DNA of 64,000 bases from Spirosoma agri (GCF_010747415.1 NZ_JAAGNZ010000001.1:3596001-3660000), one strand, 5' to 3'; positions 42,621 through 51,472 are shown, numbered from the stretch's first letter. Translations and numbers: made by a program. Notes: generated by a model from the letters alone, not told the origin.

Positions 42621-42748
42621 AATCCTTATTTTTGCTGTTTGGTAAATAGTCTGGCTAAAAGCCGCGCACCGGAAGGTTCCTTTGTCATCGGACAAGTCGA
42701 CCTGCGGATCGCGGATTGTCAACCAGGCGCAGGTACAAATCTGAGAAA

Positions 42749-43786
42749 ATGGTAGCGGAAACGGAAGACGAATCACCCGAAGACGACGAATTATACGAAC
42801 ACCACCGCATTGTGGTTGATAAAGGCCAAGGCTTACTGCGCATCGACCGGTTCCTGATGGACCGGCTGCAAAACGCCACACGCACTAAAATTCAGGCGGC
42901 TATCGATGTCGAGTCGGTACGGGTCAATGGTAACATCACCAAAGCCAGCTACAAGATCAAGCCGGATGACGTGATCACGGTTTCGCTTCCACATCCACCC
43001 CGCGACACGGACATTAAGCCGGAAAATATTCCGCTCAATATCGTTTTTGAAGACGACGAACTACTGGTTCTCAACAAACCAGCGGGCATGGTCGTACACC
43101 CCGCCCACGGCAACTGGGACGGAACGCTGGTGAACGCGCTGGTGTATCATTTCCAGAACCTGCCCACATCCCGAAACGGCGCGATCAGACCCGGCCTGGC
43201 GCACCGAATCGACAAAGACACGTCGGGCCTGATGGTGATCGCCAAAACTGAGTACGCCATGACGTACCTGGCCCGGCAGTTTTTCGAACACAACATCGAA
43301 CGAACCTACAATGCCCTGGTCTGGGGACTGCCCGACCCAACCGATGGCACCATTACGGGCTACATTGGCCGAAGCATTCGAGACCGGAAAGTGCAGGTCA
43401 TCTACGACGACGAATCGAAAGGTAAATGGGCCATCACGCACTACAAAACGCTGGAATCCCTTCGCTATGTCGCCCTGGTACAGTGCAATCTGGAAACAGG
43501 TCGTACCCATCAGATCCGGGCGCACATGAAGCACATTGGCCATCCGCTGTTCAACGATGCCATGTACGGGGGCGACCGCATTCTGCGGGGTACTCCGGTT
43601 GGTACCTACAAAGCCTTCGTCGATAATGCGTTCAAGCTCATACCCCGGCAAGCCTTACACGCGAAGTCGCTGGGATTTACCCATCCCCGTACCCGCCAAT
43701 GGCTTCAATTCGATTCTGACCTCCCCGACGATTTTCAGGCGGCCCTCGACAAATGGCGCAAGAAAACGACGAACGACGACCAGTAG
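42749..43786 (+). CDS. rluD: 23S rRNA pseudouridine synthase RluD
   Basis: Starting at ATG 42749 gives 345 residues. An acidic N-terminus (ETEDESPEDDELYE) is followed by an S4 domain at about residues 25-85 (LRIDRFLMDRLQNATRTKIQ) and the RluA-type catalytic domain. There HRIDKDTSGLMVIAK contains the catalytic Asp at about residue 154, followed by RTHQIRAHMKHIGHP. It modifies uridines of 23S rRNA helix 69. The TTG-initiated frame from 42716 is rejected. Confidence 0.92.
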   Translation: MVAETEDESPEDDELYEHHRIVVDKGQGLLRIDRFLMDRLQNATRTKIQAAIDVESVRVNGNITKASYKIKPDDVITVSLPHPPRDTDIKPENIPLNIVFEDDELLVLNKPAGMVVHPAHGNWDGTLVNALVYHFQNLPTSRNGAIRPGLAHRIDKDTSGLMVIAKTEYAMTYLARQFFEHNIERTYNALVWGLPDPTDGTITGYIGRSIRDRKVQVIYDDESKGKWAITHYKTLESLRYVALVQCNLETGRTHQIRAHMKHIGHPLFNDAMYGGDRILRGTPVGTYKAFVDNAFKLIPRQALHAKSLGFTHPRTRQWLQFDSDLPDDFQAALDKWRKKTTNDDQ

Positions 43787-43846
43787 TCTGGCACTATCAC
43801 TCAACGCACACCTCAACTAACCCGTCCCTCCTAACGTACTCGTTAC

Positions 43847-44299
43847 ATGATTTCAATTCGTCCCGGTACCCGCGCCGACATACCACAGGCTTTTGCTCTG
43901 GTAACTGAACTGGCCGTCTATGAATTAGCCGCCGATCAGGTCACAAGTTCCGCCGAACAGATGGCCGATGATGGTTTCGGCGCTAATCCGCTTTTTGGGC
44001 TGCTGGTGGCAGAAGACTCCGAAAGTGAAAAAATCGTAGGCATGGCCCTGTATTATTTCCGGTATTCGACCTGGAAAGGCAAGCGTCTTTACCTGGAAGA
44101 CATTATCGTTACCGAAGATTTCAGGGGGTACGGCATTGGAAAGCTCCTGCTGGATGCAACCATCGAGACAGCCCGCGAAACGCATTGCACCGGCATGATG
44201 TGGCAGGTATTGGACTGGAATAAGCCCGCTATCGGCTTTTATCAGCAGTTTGGCACCCGTTTCGACGACGGGTGGACGAACTGCCACCTGGATTTTTGA
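43847..44299 (+). CDS. GNAT family N-acetyltransferase
   Basis: The 150-residue GNAT resembles the SSAT/thialysine branch. The acetyl-CoA loop is VTEDFRGYGIGKLLL (RGYGIG) at about residues 88-102. Following WQVLDWNKPAIGFYQQFG is the usual end of the SSAT-like group. It would acetylate a polyamine or related amine; substrate unverified. Lies 60 bases after rluD. Confidence 0.85.
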   Translation: MISIRPGTRADIPQAFALVTELAVYELAADQVTSSAEQMADDGFGANPLFGLLVAEDSESEKIVGMALYYFRYSTWKGKRLYLEDIIVTEDFRGYGIGKLLLDATIETARETHCTGMMWQVLDWNKPAIGFYQQFGTRFDDGWTNCHLDF

Positions 44300-44306
44300 G
44301 CGAGCG

Positions 44307-44371
44307 GCACTGGGTACGAAATGGTGTTAAATCCTCCTTTCCCTAAAATCTCCCCGCTTCGTACCCAGTGC
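44307..44371. repeat. 14-bp inverted repeat after the GNAT gene
   Basis: GCACTGGGTACGAA (44307-44320) and its complement (44358-44371) flank a 37-base loop. It starts 7 bases after the GNAT stop and precedes the promoter of the transglycosylase gene. Confidence 0.6.
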
Positions 44372-44387
44372 TCTCTTGGTTCTATAC

Positions 44388-44417
44388 CTTGCCCGATGAT
44401 CAAAAACCCTATCTTTG
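44388..44417 (+). promoter_or_regulatory. Promoter of the GT51 gene
   Basis: TTG followed by an 18-base spacer and TATCTTTG (44410-44417), a consensus -7 box 23 bases before the ATG at 44441. Confidence 0.5.
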
Positions 44418-44440
44418 CGATTCGAGACTAGTAACAAAGC

Positions 44441-46663
44441 ATGACGTATAGTCAACGTAAAGCCATCAGAATCGCTGGCTGGGTATTTCTAAGTATATTT
44501 TTGTTAGGCTGTGTAGGGGCGGGTATTGCCTACTCCAAACGGGAGAGCCTACTCCAAACCGCGCTTGAGCGGGCCATTCGAAAAGCAAAACGAGACTACA
44601 AGCTCGATGTTCGGATTGGATCGGCCCGATTTACGGGCCTGAGTTCAGTGGCGTTCACCGACATTTCGGTCGTTCCCGAAGAACGGGATAGCCTGGCCCG
44701 TATTCAGCGGGTGGAAGTGGCCGTTCGCTTCTGGCCACTGCTGGCCGGGAAAGTGGGTCTGTCGGGTATGACGCTTGAAAATGGGCTGATCCAGGTCACG
44801 AAGCGCGATTCGCTGACGAATATCGATTTTCTGCTTCGTAAGGAACGTGATTCGACAAAAACCGAGAGCAGTAAACGCACCGACCTATCGAACGTAGCGG
44901 AGAATCTGATCGACAATATTCTGTCCAAAATTCCCGATGATCTGAGTATCAGCAATCTGGAATTTCGGGGTATGGACAATAAAGATACGATCAGTCTGCT
45001 TACGCAAACGGCCACGATAAAAGACGAGGACGTTACCTCTACGCTGAAGCTCAATAAAGATCAGGCGACCTGGCACGTTACGGGTACGGCTGACCCCGCC
45101 GACCGCGAATATGATCTGGCCCTCTACGCGGATAACAAGCCGTTGGAGTTGGCTTATATTCAAAAGCGATTCAAGCTGAAACTACAGGCCGACACGGTTC
45201 GGGCGCAGTTGCGCGATGTCGATCGGGCGGGTGACGAGTTCCGGCTCGAAGGGGCCGGTTCGGTGCGTAACCTTCGTATCAACCATGAAGCCATTGCCCG
45301 TACGGATGTTTTTGTGCCCAAAGCGTCGATAGACGCCAACCTGTTCGTCGGCGAGAATTACGTCGGGGTAGACAGTTCATCGGTTCTTCAACTGGGCGAG
45401 GTTAGCGCACGGCCCTTCGTTAAATACACGCTAAAACCGACCAAGGTATACGACGTGCAGTTGCATACCGATCAGTTGAACGCCCAGTCGTTATTCAACT
45501 CGTTCCCGCAAGGGCTGTTCGAATCGCTGGAAGGTATGCAGGTGACGGGCAAGCTCAAATACGATATGGCTTTCCATCTGGATATGTCGCTACCCGATTC
45601 GGTGAAATTTAATTCAGGACTTACACCGGACGGATTTCGCGTGCTGAAGATGGGGAGAACCGATTTTGCCGCGATTAATCATCCATTCGTGTACACGCCT
45701 TACGAGAAAGAAAAACCCGTTCGGCCTATTGTCGTGGGCCCCGATAATCCCAACTACACACCACTGAACCAGATTTCTCCGGACCTGCGTAACGCGTTGC
45801 TGACCTCGGAAGATTACAATTTCTTTACCCACAAAGGGTTCAACGAGAAAGCGTTCCGGGTATCGATTGCGACCAATATCAAAGAGAAATCCTTCAAACG
45901 GGGAGCCAGTACGATTTCGATGCAGTTGGTTAAGAACGCGTTTCTGAGCCGGAATAAGACCCTTTCCCGCAAAGTTGAGGAGATTCTGATCGTCTGGCTC
46001 ATCGAAAATGAGCACATTGTTCCTAAAGACCGGATGTATGAAGTCTACCTGAACATTATTGAGTGGGGGCGAAACATTTACGGTATTGGTGAAGCGGCCC
46101 GGTATTATTTCGCCAAAAGCCCGGCTGAGCTGAACCTTGGTGAGAGTATTTTCCTGGCCTTCGTAGTACCAAGGCCCAAACGCGCGCTCGACTGGTTTTT
46201 ACCCGACGGCACCTTGCAGACCCGTAATGTGCGTGGTTATTTCCGGCTCATTGGCAAGATCATGGCCCGGCGTGGCCTGACTACGCCCGATTCAGGAGCT
46301 TATGGTTTCTATGACGTACGGCTGCGCGAGGGCCTACGCCGTCAGATTGCCCCTGTCGATTCACTGTTCCAGACCGATAGTCTGATGACCGAGCCAACCG
46401 ATGAACTGGATGGCGACCTCGAAGAAGGGAACGGGATCGGCAATTTTTTCCGTCGTTTATTTAAAGGAAACAAGAGCGACCGCGACAATAATCGCACCGA
46501 CGAGCAACCCACGGTTCAGCCGGATCGCAGCGAAGCGATCCCCAGCGAACAGGCTCCTGCTGACACGGTTAAAACGCGCAAACAGCTTCGTCAGGAACGC
46601 CGGGAACGTAAACGCCGGGAAAAAGAAGAACAGCAGTTGCAGAACGGTACCGGTAATCCATAG
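44441..46663 (+). CDS. GT51 peptidoglycan transglycosylase with large AsmA-like N-terminal region
   Basis: The 740-residue protein has an N-terminal membrane helix (about residues 10-30) and about 420 residues of AsmA-like beta-rich sequence. A GT51 domain follows at about residues 440-640: EDYNFFTHKGFNEKAF (catalytic Glu), RGASTISMQLVKN, and NIIEWGRNIYGIGEAA. No penicillin-binding transpeptidase domain follows, so it is monofunctional for glycan polymerisation, but the N-terminal region is far longer than that of MtgA. The C-terminal 90 residues are low-complexity, charged (RQERRERKRREKEEQQLQ). The next gene starts 12 bases later. Confidence 0.82.
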   Translation: MTYSQRKAIRIAGWVFLSIFLLGCVGAGIAYSKRESLLQTALERAIRKAKRDYKLDVRIGSARFTGLSSVAFTDISVVPEERDSLARIQRVEVAVRFWPLLAGKVGLSGMTLENGLIQVTKRDSLTNIDFLLRKERDSTKTESSKRTDLSNVAENLIDNILSKIPDDLSISNLEFRGMDNKDTISLLTQTATIKDEDVTSTLKLNKDQATWHVTGTADPADREYDLALYADNKPLELAYIQKRFKLKLQADTVRAQLRDVDRAGDEFRLEGAGSVRNLRINHEAIARTDVFVPKASIDANLFVGENYVGVDSSSVLQLGEVSARPFVKYTLKPTKVYDVQLHTDQLNAQSLFNSFPQGLFESLEGMQVTGKLKYDMAFHLDMSLPDSVKFNSGLTPDGFRVLKMGRTDFAAINHPFVYTPYEKEKPVRPIVVGPDNPNYTPLNQISPDLRNALLTSEDYNFFTHKGFNEKAFRVSIATNIKEKSFKRGASTISMQLVKNAFLSRNKTLSRKVEEILIVWLIENEHIVPKDRMYEVYLNIIEWGRNIYGIGEAARYYFAKSPAELNLGESIFLAFVVPRPKRALDWFLPDGTLQTRNVRGYFRLIGKIMARRGLTTPDSGAYGFYDVRLREGLRRQIAPVDSLFQTDSLMTEPTDELDGDLEEGNGIGNFFRRLFKGNKSDRDNNRTDEQPTVQPDRSEAIPSEQAPADTVKTRKQLRQERRERKRREKEEQQLQNGTGNP

Positions 46664-46675
46664 AATGAATAACGA

Positions 46676-47047
46676 ATGAAAGCATTTATAAGACTTCTCC
46701 TGATTGTGCTCGTCCTTGGCGGGATTGCCCTTTACTTTTTTTCGCAGTATAACCACACATCGTTGACACCCCAGACCATTGACCTGACGGTCGATTGCTC
46801 CGAGGTCGATAATGTGCTGGTCACCTCGACCGTCAATGTGGCCGTAAAAAATCTATCATCGCGATCTCATAATGATATATCCGTCAAGATCGAAGCATTT
46901 GATGGAGCAGGCAATCGGTTGAAGGAGAAATTTACTACGTTCTCGCGAACACTGTTGCCCAAAAGCATCTTCGATAAACCGGTTACGCTACCCGCCGGCA
47001 CCAAACGTTGCGACTGTACGGTTGTCAGTTCACATCCGGTAGAGTAA
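46676..47047 (+). CDS. Small membrane-anchored protein (FxLYD-like)
   Basis: The 123-residue protein has an N-terminal membrane helix (LLLIVLVLGGIALYFF) and a single beta-sandwich-like domain. The run VLVTSTVNVAVKNLSSRSHNDI followed by VKIEAFDGAGNRLKEKF and CDCTVVSSHPVE resembles FxLYD/late-embryogenesis-like beta domains. Cys-x-Cys near the end is notable. Being 12 bases after the GT51 gene, it is probably co-transcribed and could be an envelope partner of it. Confidence 0.65.
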   Translation: MKAFIRLLLIVLVLGGIALYFFSQYNHTSLTPQTIDLTVDCSEVDNVLVTSTVNVAVKNLSSRSHNDISVKIEAFDGAGNRLKEKFTTFSRTLLPKSIFDKPVTLPAGTKRCDCTVVSSHPVE

Positions 47048-47056
47048 TAACATAGT

Positions 47057-47121
47057 CATAAAATGACCGACGCCATATGCCGTATCTCCAAGATACGGCA
47101 TATGGCGTCGGTCATTTTATG
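47057..47121. repeat. Long hairpin, CCA-loop family, copy 1
   Basis: Perfect 31-base arms (47057-47087 and 47091-47121) with a 3-base loop CCA. The central part (GCCGTATCT and AGATACGGC around CCA, then CATATG-like flanks) recurs in the hairpin at 49727-49803. It lies between convergent stops of the FxLYD-like gene and trmD and could terminate both. Confidence 0.88.
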
Positions 47122-47135
47122 GTTTATAATACTGG

Positions 47136-47810
47136 TTACTCCAGTAAATCCGGTCGTCGTTGGCGCGTTCGTTCCAGCGCCTGTTCGTGCCGCCACTCGT
47201 CGATTTTAGCTTCGTGGCCAGACAGCAAAATAGCGGGCACCTGATGTCCTTCGAACTCAGCCGGACGGGTATAGACGGGTGGGGCCAATAGATTATCCTG
47301 AAATGAATCGGTTAGTGCCGAGGTTTCGTCGTTCAACACGCCCGGCAGAAGCCGAATGATCGCATCGGACAACACAGCCGCAGCCAGTTCGCCCCCCGAC
47401 AAGACGTAATCGCCAATGCTGACTTCTTTGGTAACAAATAACTCCCGTACGCGCTCGTCAACACCTTTGTAATGACCACACAAAATGATCAGATTCTGGC
47501 GCAGTGATAATATGTTAGTCATCTGTTGATTCAGCCGTTCGCCGTCGGGCGTCATGTAAATGATCTCGTCGTAGGCGCGTTCGTTCTGCAACGATCGGAT
47601 ACAGCGGGCAATCGGTTCGATCTGCATCACCATACCCGCTCCCCCACCAAACGCATAATCGTCGACACGTCGATGTTTATCAGCCGTAAAATCGCGCAGG
47701 TCGTGCACGACGACCTCGACATAACCTCCCTGTTGCGCCCGCTGCAAAATGGAATGCGCGAAAAAGCTGTCGAGTAGCCGGGGCAGACAGGTAATGATAT
47801 CAATCCTCAT
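47136..47810 (-). CDS. trmD: tRNA (guanine-37-N1)-methyltransferase TrmD
   Basis: Starting at ATG 47810 gives 224 residues, the usual bacterial TrmD size. The SPOUT knot is visible in [32 protein letters not shown] and [16 protein letters not shown], which binds S-adenosylmethionine. It methylates G37 of tRNAs with G36. The start overlaps the end of rimM by 11 bases (ATGAGGATTGA holds the start of one gene and stop of the other), indicating coupling within rpsP-rimM-trmD. Confidence 0.95.
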   Translation of the reverse strand: MRIDIITCLPRLLDSFFAHSILQRAQQGGYVEVVVHDLRDFTADKHRRVDDYAFGGGAGMVMQIEPIARCIRSLQNERAYDEIIYMTPDGERLNQQMTNILSLRQNLIILCGHYKGVDERVRELFVTKEVSIGDYVLSGGELAAAVLSDAIIRLLPGVLNDETSALTDSFQDNLLAPPVYTRPAEFEGHQVPAILLSGHEAKIDEWRHEQALERTRQRRPDLLE

Positions 47811-48393
47811 CGGTATCGTCTGGGCTACGGTCAGTCTGATCGTCTGGTTTTTCTTTAGCGTCGTCTTCCATGTAAATCGCCAGCAGACCGTCTGGTAAGG
47901 CAACATTCAGTTTCTTATTTGCCCGATCCACGGTTCTGACAATATCGCTGTTGATGGGAATCAGCACTTCTTTTTCCTGGTAATCCATCGCGATCAAATC
48001 CTGCGCGTTCATAGCATACACCCCCCGAACGATACCCAATGGCCCTTCCGTCGCATCAACAATCTGAAAACCAACGATTTCGTGGAAATAAAACCGGGTT
48101 TCGTCCGTGATCGGCTCCAGCTCATCGAGTGGCAGAAAGGCTCCGCAGTTAATAAGCCGTTCGGCCTGCTCCATGGAATCGATATCCTCAAACGCAACGA
48201 TTGCCCGGCTACCTTTCACGATAGCAATCGACTCAATAAAATAAGGAATCAACTCGCCCTTCACTTCCAGTAATACCGATTCCAGATCGGCGTACTCGGC
48301 GGCATTGTCAACGTCTAAATACAGCACCAATTCACCGCTGACACCGTGCGTCTTGGTTATATGGCCTACTTGGTAGCAATCGTCCTTTGTCAT
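47800..48393 (-). CDS. rimM: Ribosome maturation factor RimM
   Basis: Starting at ATG 48393 ([20 protein letters not shown]) gives 197 residues. The N-terminal RimM beta-barrel ([18 protein letters not shown]) and C-terminal PRC-barrel ([26 protein letters not shown]) are clear. It binds S19 and matures the 30S head. The C-terminal tail is extended and acidic ([18 protein letters not shown]). A hairpin downstream of rpsP at 48475-48508 separates it from the upstream ribosomal gene. Confidence 0.92.
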   Translation of the reverse strand: MTKDDCYQVGHITKTHGVSGELVLYLDVDNAAEYADLESVLLEVKGELIPYFIESIAIVKGSRAIVAFEDIDSMEQAERLINCGAFLPLDELEPITDETRFYFHEIVGFQIVDATEGPLGIVRGVYAMNAQDLIAMDYQEKEVLIPINSDIVRTVDRANKKLNVALPDGLLAIYMEDDAKEKPDDQTDRSPDDTDED

Positions 48394-48474
48394 ATGAAAT
48401 GAAATCGGTCGGTGTACCGAATGAGAGCCGTTCGAGCTGAGGCTGTTCGGTAAGACACCGACTATTTTGGTTAT

Positions 48475-48508
48475 AAAAAGAGCCTGTCCAGATACGAACA
48501 GGCTCTTT
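48475..48508 (-). terminator. Hairpin between rpsP and rimM (partial terminator/attenuator)
   Basis: On the minus strand AAAGAGCCTGT and ACAGGCTCTTT surround a 10-base loop and T residues follow. It is 23 bases after the rpsP stop, so it can reduce expression of rimM and trmD relative to S16. Confidence 0.85.
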
Positions 48509-48530
48509 ATCAACAAATTTTTTCGAAAAA

Positions 48531-49115
48531 CTATTCCGCAGCAGGAGCCTCCTCCGCTGTTGGAGTCGCTTCTTGGGCAGCCGCTTCGGTAGCTGGTGTT
48601 TCGTCGGCAGCCGCTTCTGCGGGTGCTTCGGCAACAGGCTCAGCGACGGGCTCTTCAACTTTGTTTTTCTTAGCGATCGCTTCGGCACGCGCTTCGTTTA
48701 CTTTACGCTCAGCTTCCAGACGCTCGGCGCGAACCTGCTCTTTGGTTTGAGTTTTAGTATCGGCAGCTCCTGCTTTACGGCTCTCTTTGTCATCTTTCCA
48801 GGTTGAGTATTTATCATCAGCCTGATCCTGCGTGATAGCGCCTTTGTTAACGCCCACTTGCAGGTGCTTGCGGTACATGATGCCTTCGTGTGACAATACC
48901 GAACGAGCGGTATCCGTCGGCTGAGCACCAACCATAAGCCAATACACAGCCCGATCCGACTTCAAAACGACCGTCGAAGGGTCAGTGTTGGGATTATATG
49001 AACCGATTTTTTCGATGAATCGGCCATCACGGGGCGATGTTGATTCGGCCACGACGATGTCATATATCGCCATTCTCTTGCGTCCACGACGCGATAAACG
49101 GATTTTAACAGCCAT
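48531..49115 (-). CDS. rpsP: 30S ribosomal protein S16 with long Ala/Glu tail
   Basis: The first about 80 residues are S16 (MAVKIRLSRRGRKRMAIYDI, EKIGSYNPNTDPS, RAVYWLMVGAQPTDTARSVL). The chain is 194 residues, more than twice E. coli S16 (82). The extra C-terminal part is first charged (YSTWKDDKESRKAG, KEQVRAERLEAERKVNEARA) and then almost pure Ala, Glu, Pro, Thr. Long tails of this kind are known in Bacteroidota S16. The tail probably extends from the ribosome surface. It heads the rpsP-rimM-trmD operon. Confidence 0.93.
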   Translation of the reverse strand: MAVKIRLSRRGRKRMAIYDIVVAESTSPRDGRFIEKIGSYNPNTDPSTVVLKSDRAVYWLMVGAQPTDTARSVLSHEGIMYRKHLQVGVNKGAITQDQADDKYSTWKDDKESRKAGAADTKTQTKEQVRAERLEAERKVNEARAEAIAKKNKVEEPVAEPVAEAPAEAAADETPATEAAAQEATPTAEEAPAAE

Positions 49116-49168
49116 TTGTGCTTGTTGGTTTTTGATGGAGGACGCGTCCCCCGCGTAAAACGTGGCCG

Positions 49169-49176
49169 CAAAGGTA
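49169..49176 (-). promoter_or_regulatory. -7 box of the rpsP promoter
   Basis: The minus strand reads TACCTTTG, about 54 bases before the rpsP ATG. The T-run of the rnpB terminator lies immediately upstream, so the two signals abut. Confidence 0.55.
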
Positions 49177-49177
49177 C

Positions 49178-49223
49178 AAAAAAGCTTTCAGAAAAGTGCA
49201 TGATTTTTACTTTTCTGAAAGCT
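49178..49223 (-). terminator. Terminator of rnpB
   Basis: Perfect 15-base arms AGCTTTCAGAAAAGT and complement with an 11-base loop, and six T on the minus strand. It lies directly downstream of the RNase P RNA gene. Confidence 0.85.
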
Positions 49224-49252
49224 ACTTACGATCGCGGTAAAGAAACCTGGGC

Positions 49253-49651
49253 AATACGAGCCTATAAGCCGGGTTCTGTCCACTGACGTAGGCTTGTGGC
49301 TGAGTCAGATGGCTTATCATTTATCTGGGATGGTCGTCACCGGCCACCTCGTTCGACCTACCCGCGTCGGCATCGGGCTTACGCCCGAACGGGAACGAGC
49401 CGCCCCACGTCCGACGCTTATTTGGTCTTTCAGCCCCTAAGGTTTATCCTGCCCCGCTGATCACCCAGCGGGCGGTAAGCTCTTACCTTACCTTTTCACC
49501 CTTACCTTTCGGCGGTATATTTTCTGTGACACTAGCTGTCGAACGGTCGTTCCCAACCGTTCTCCTTCCCGTTAGGAAGTAGGGTGCTCTGCGCTGCCCG
49601 GACTTTCCTCGCCTGATTGCTCAGACGCGATAAGCCAACTCGTATTACTCA
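49253..49651 (-). ncRNA. rnpB: RNase P RNA (bacterial class A)
   Basis: Read on the minus strand, the conserved 5' part GAGGAAAGTCCGGGC and the 3' part ACAGAACCCGGCTTAT are both present about 340 bases apart, as in bacterial class A RNase P RNA. The 3' segment is followed by the terminator at 49178-49223. The RNA processes the 5' ends of tRNA precursors. The 5' end is set from a -7 box at 49659-49666 and the 3' end from the family pattern, so both are accurate to several bases. Confidence 0.93.
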
Positions 49652-49658
49652 GGGGGAA

Positions 49659-49666
49659 CAAAGGTA
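49659..49666 (-). promoter_or_regulatory. -7 box of the rnpB promoter
   Basis: TACCTTTG on the minus strand, about 7 bases before the expected start of the RNase P RNA. Confidence 0.6.
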
Positions 49667-49726
49667 CACCCATCCTGCCGGTTTCTCAAGTGATCATTTT
49701 TTTGATTTGAGGCTTGTTTTTCGGGG

Positions 49727-49803
49727 GTGCCGAGCGAAGGGGGTTGTTCCATACGCCGTATCTCCAAGATACGGCGTATGGAACAACCCCCTTCGCTCGG
49801 CAC
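49727..49803. repeat. Long hairpin, CCA-loop family, copy 2
   Basis: Perfect 37-base arms (49727-49763 and 49767-49803) with loop CCA. The inner 15 bases of each arm match copy 1 at 47057-47121 except for a C:G pair here where copy 1 has T:A. The outer arms are unrelated to copy 1. It lies 16 bases after the SusD-like gene stop. Confidence 0.9.
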
Positions 49804-49819
49804 GGCAAACGATTACCCG

Positions 49820-51472
49820 TTAATTCGCCTTTGGATTTTTCGTTGGTGCGCTTCCGCTGGTTGGCGGGTTGTAAACGATTTCGTTATCGGGTACATCCCA
49901 GTAATCAAGATAGCCATACGTGATGGTTGCGTTCGTACTAACGACACCGGTGCGGCTAAGCGCGACAGCCCCTTTCCGACCTGTTTCCAGCAATCCCCAA
50001 CGGCGGGCATCGTAGAAAGACAGTGCCCGGAACAGTAACCCAATGCGCCGTTCGCGACGAAGTTCTTCTTTAGCCGCATCCAGGGTCAGGCTCGTACCGG
50101 CAACGGCAGCCAGACCTGCGCCCTGCGCCTTACGCACTTCATCGATCAGGGCAAGACCATCTTCGATTTTGCCCGTGTTGATCAACGCTTCGGCGCGCAT
50201 CAACTGGTTTTCTTCGTACGAACTCGCCAGGTATAATTCATACCCACCTGCATTCGTATTTGAATACGAGATAACGGATGCACTTCCTTCTGAACCAGCA
50301 GCACCCCGATTGATCAGGTCGTAGCGGGTAAAGAACGAATTTCCGCGCGACGTTTCACCAATGTATGGAGCCGTTCTTCGTCTGAAGTTGTTCGTAAACC
50401 GAAGGTCACCCGTCTTGAAATCCTGAATCAGACGCTCGGTAATCTTATATGTATTTCCGGCACCGGTTGTTTTGGCAGAGACGGTTCCGGTCGTCGGGGC
50501 CAGGAAATCACCGGCGGTGTTTGACCGGCCGGTAAAGACAAAATCAGATGCCTGAACGCCGTTCGTTGTCAACGTAATAAGTTCAGCCCACTGAGCAGCC
50601 GTCATCGCGCTAACACGGGTGTTGACCAGGAGATTCCGGGCTTTCATCGTGTTGATGTTGCGTATCCACATAGCGGGCGATAACACACCCCCTCTGCCAA
50701 CCCGGTTGAAGCTCGGAATGAGTCCCTCCATCGTTGCCGTGTAATCGGAGTTGACGGTTAAACCGGCCAGAATTGTCGAAGCGGCATCGAAGCTTTTGTT
50801 CGCTTCGGTAATCATGGTTTCTTTGGCCACGTAATTACCGTTCGTGCCATTCAGGGCCTCACCGTTTGCCTTATCATTGATGATACCGGCATAGTACATA
50901 GAGCCAATTCGAGAATAGGCATACCCTTTCCACCAGTACGCCCACGCTTTCAGTACGCCCTTTTTCGTATCAGCGGCCCCGGTAAACGTAACCGCGTCAA
51001 TGTTCGTCAGGATCGTATTGGCCGCATTGTTCATGTTGTACATGTATGCCCACTCGTAGTACGTCGAGTTCTGAAAGCCCGTCGAGTTGACGTTCGCCGT
51101 AATGCGAATAAAGTCGATCTGCTTATTCGGCGAGTTCGGGTTCAGCAGGATCGTACCATCGTCGAGCGTGATCTGATTCGGAGCCCCAATCTGATTGATG
51201 AAGACGTTGGCAATATCCGTTCCGATCACGTCGCCCATCAATTCGTGATTGCCAATGGCTCCCGACCAGAAATAACCCGGAACGCCATCGTAGTATTTTA
51301 CGTCTTTGAAACCGGTTATGTAAAAACCTTCCCCGAAGGAGACTAAACCCGTCTCACTTTTCAATGCTGCTGACGATGGCTGGTTGGGGTTTTTAACGTC
51401 CAGTTGTTCTTTACAGGATGCCATGAACCCGGAGAACGCCACCGTCAAGGCAAGTATCTTTAGCTTATTCAT
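49820..51472 (-). CDS. SusD/RagB family outer-membrane lipoprotein
   Basis: The 550-residue protein has a lipoprotein signal (LTVAFSGFMASC, Cys at about residue 20), followed by the SusD opening DVKNPNQPSSAAL. The TPR-like helical part and the C-terminal block ENQLMRAEALINTGKIEDG, then RRERRIGLLFRALSFYDARRWG, are family hallmarks. It acts as the lid of the SusC channel, binding nutrient on the cell surface. The partner SusC gene precedes it by 27 bases. No glycoside hydrolase or regulator is adjacent, so the substrate is unknown. Confidence 0.93.
   Translation of the reverse strand: MNKLKILALTVAFSGFMASCKEQLDVKNPNQPSSAALKSETGLVSFGEGFYITGFKDVKYYDGVPGYFWSGAIGNHELMGDVIGTDIANVFINQIGAPNQITLDDGTILLNPNSPNKQIDFIRITANVNSTGFQNSTYYEWAYMYNMNNAANTILTNIDAVTFTGAADTKKGVLKAWAYWWKGYAYSRIGSMYYAGIINDKANGEALNGTNGNYVAKETMITEANKSFDAASTILAGLTVNSDYTATMEGLIPSFNRVGRGGVLSPAMWIRNINTMKARNLLVNTRVSAMTAAQWAELITLTTNGVQASDFVFTGRSNTAGDFLAPTTGTVSAKTTGAGNTYKITERLIQDFKTGDLRFTNNFRRRTAPYIGETSRGNSFFTRYDLINRGAAGSEGSASVISYSNTNAGGYELYLASSYEENQLMRAEALINTGKIEDGLALIDEVRKAQGAGLAAVAGTSLTLDAAKEELRRERRIGLLFRALSFYDARRWGLLETGRKGAVALSRTGVVSTNATITYGYLDYWDVPDNEIVYNPPTSGSAPTKNPKAN

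Noticed and set aside
42621-42881. Long N-terminal part of the PLP-enzyme frame
   Set aside because: It runs into the divergent rluD region, lacks family features, and the enzyme starts well at ATG 42620.
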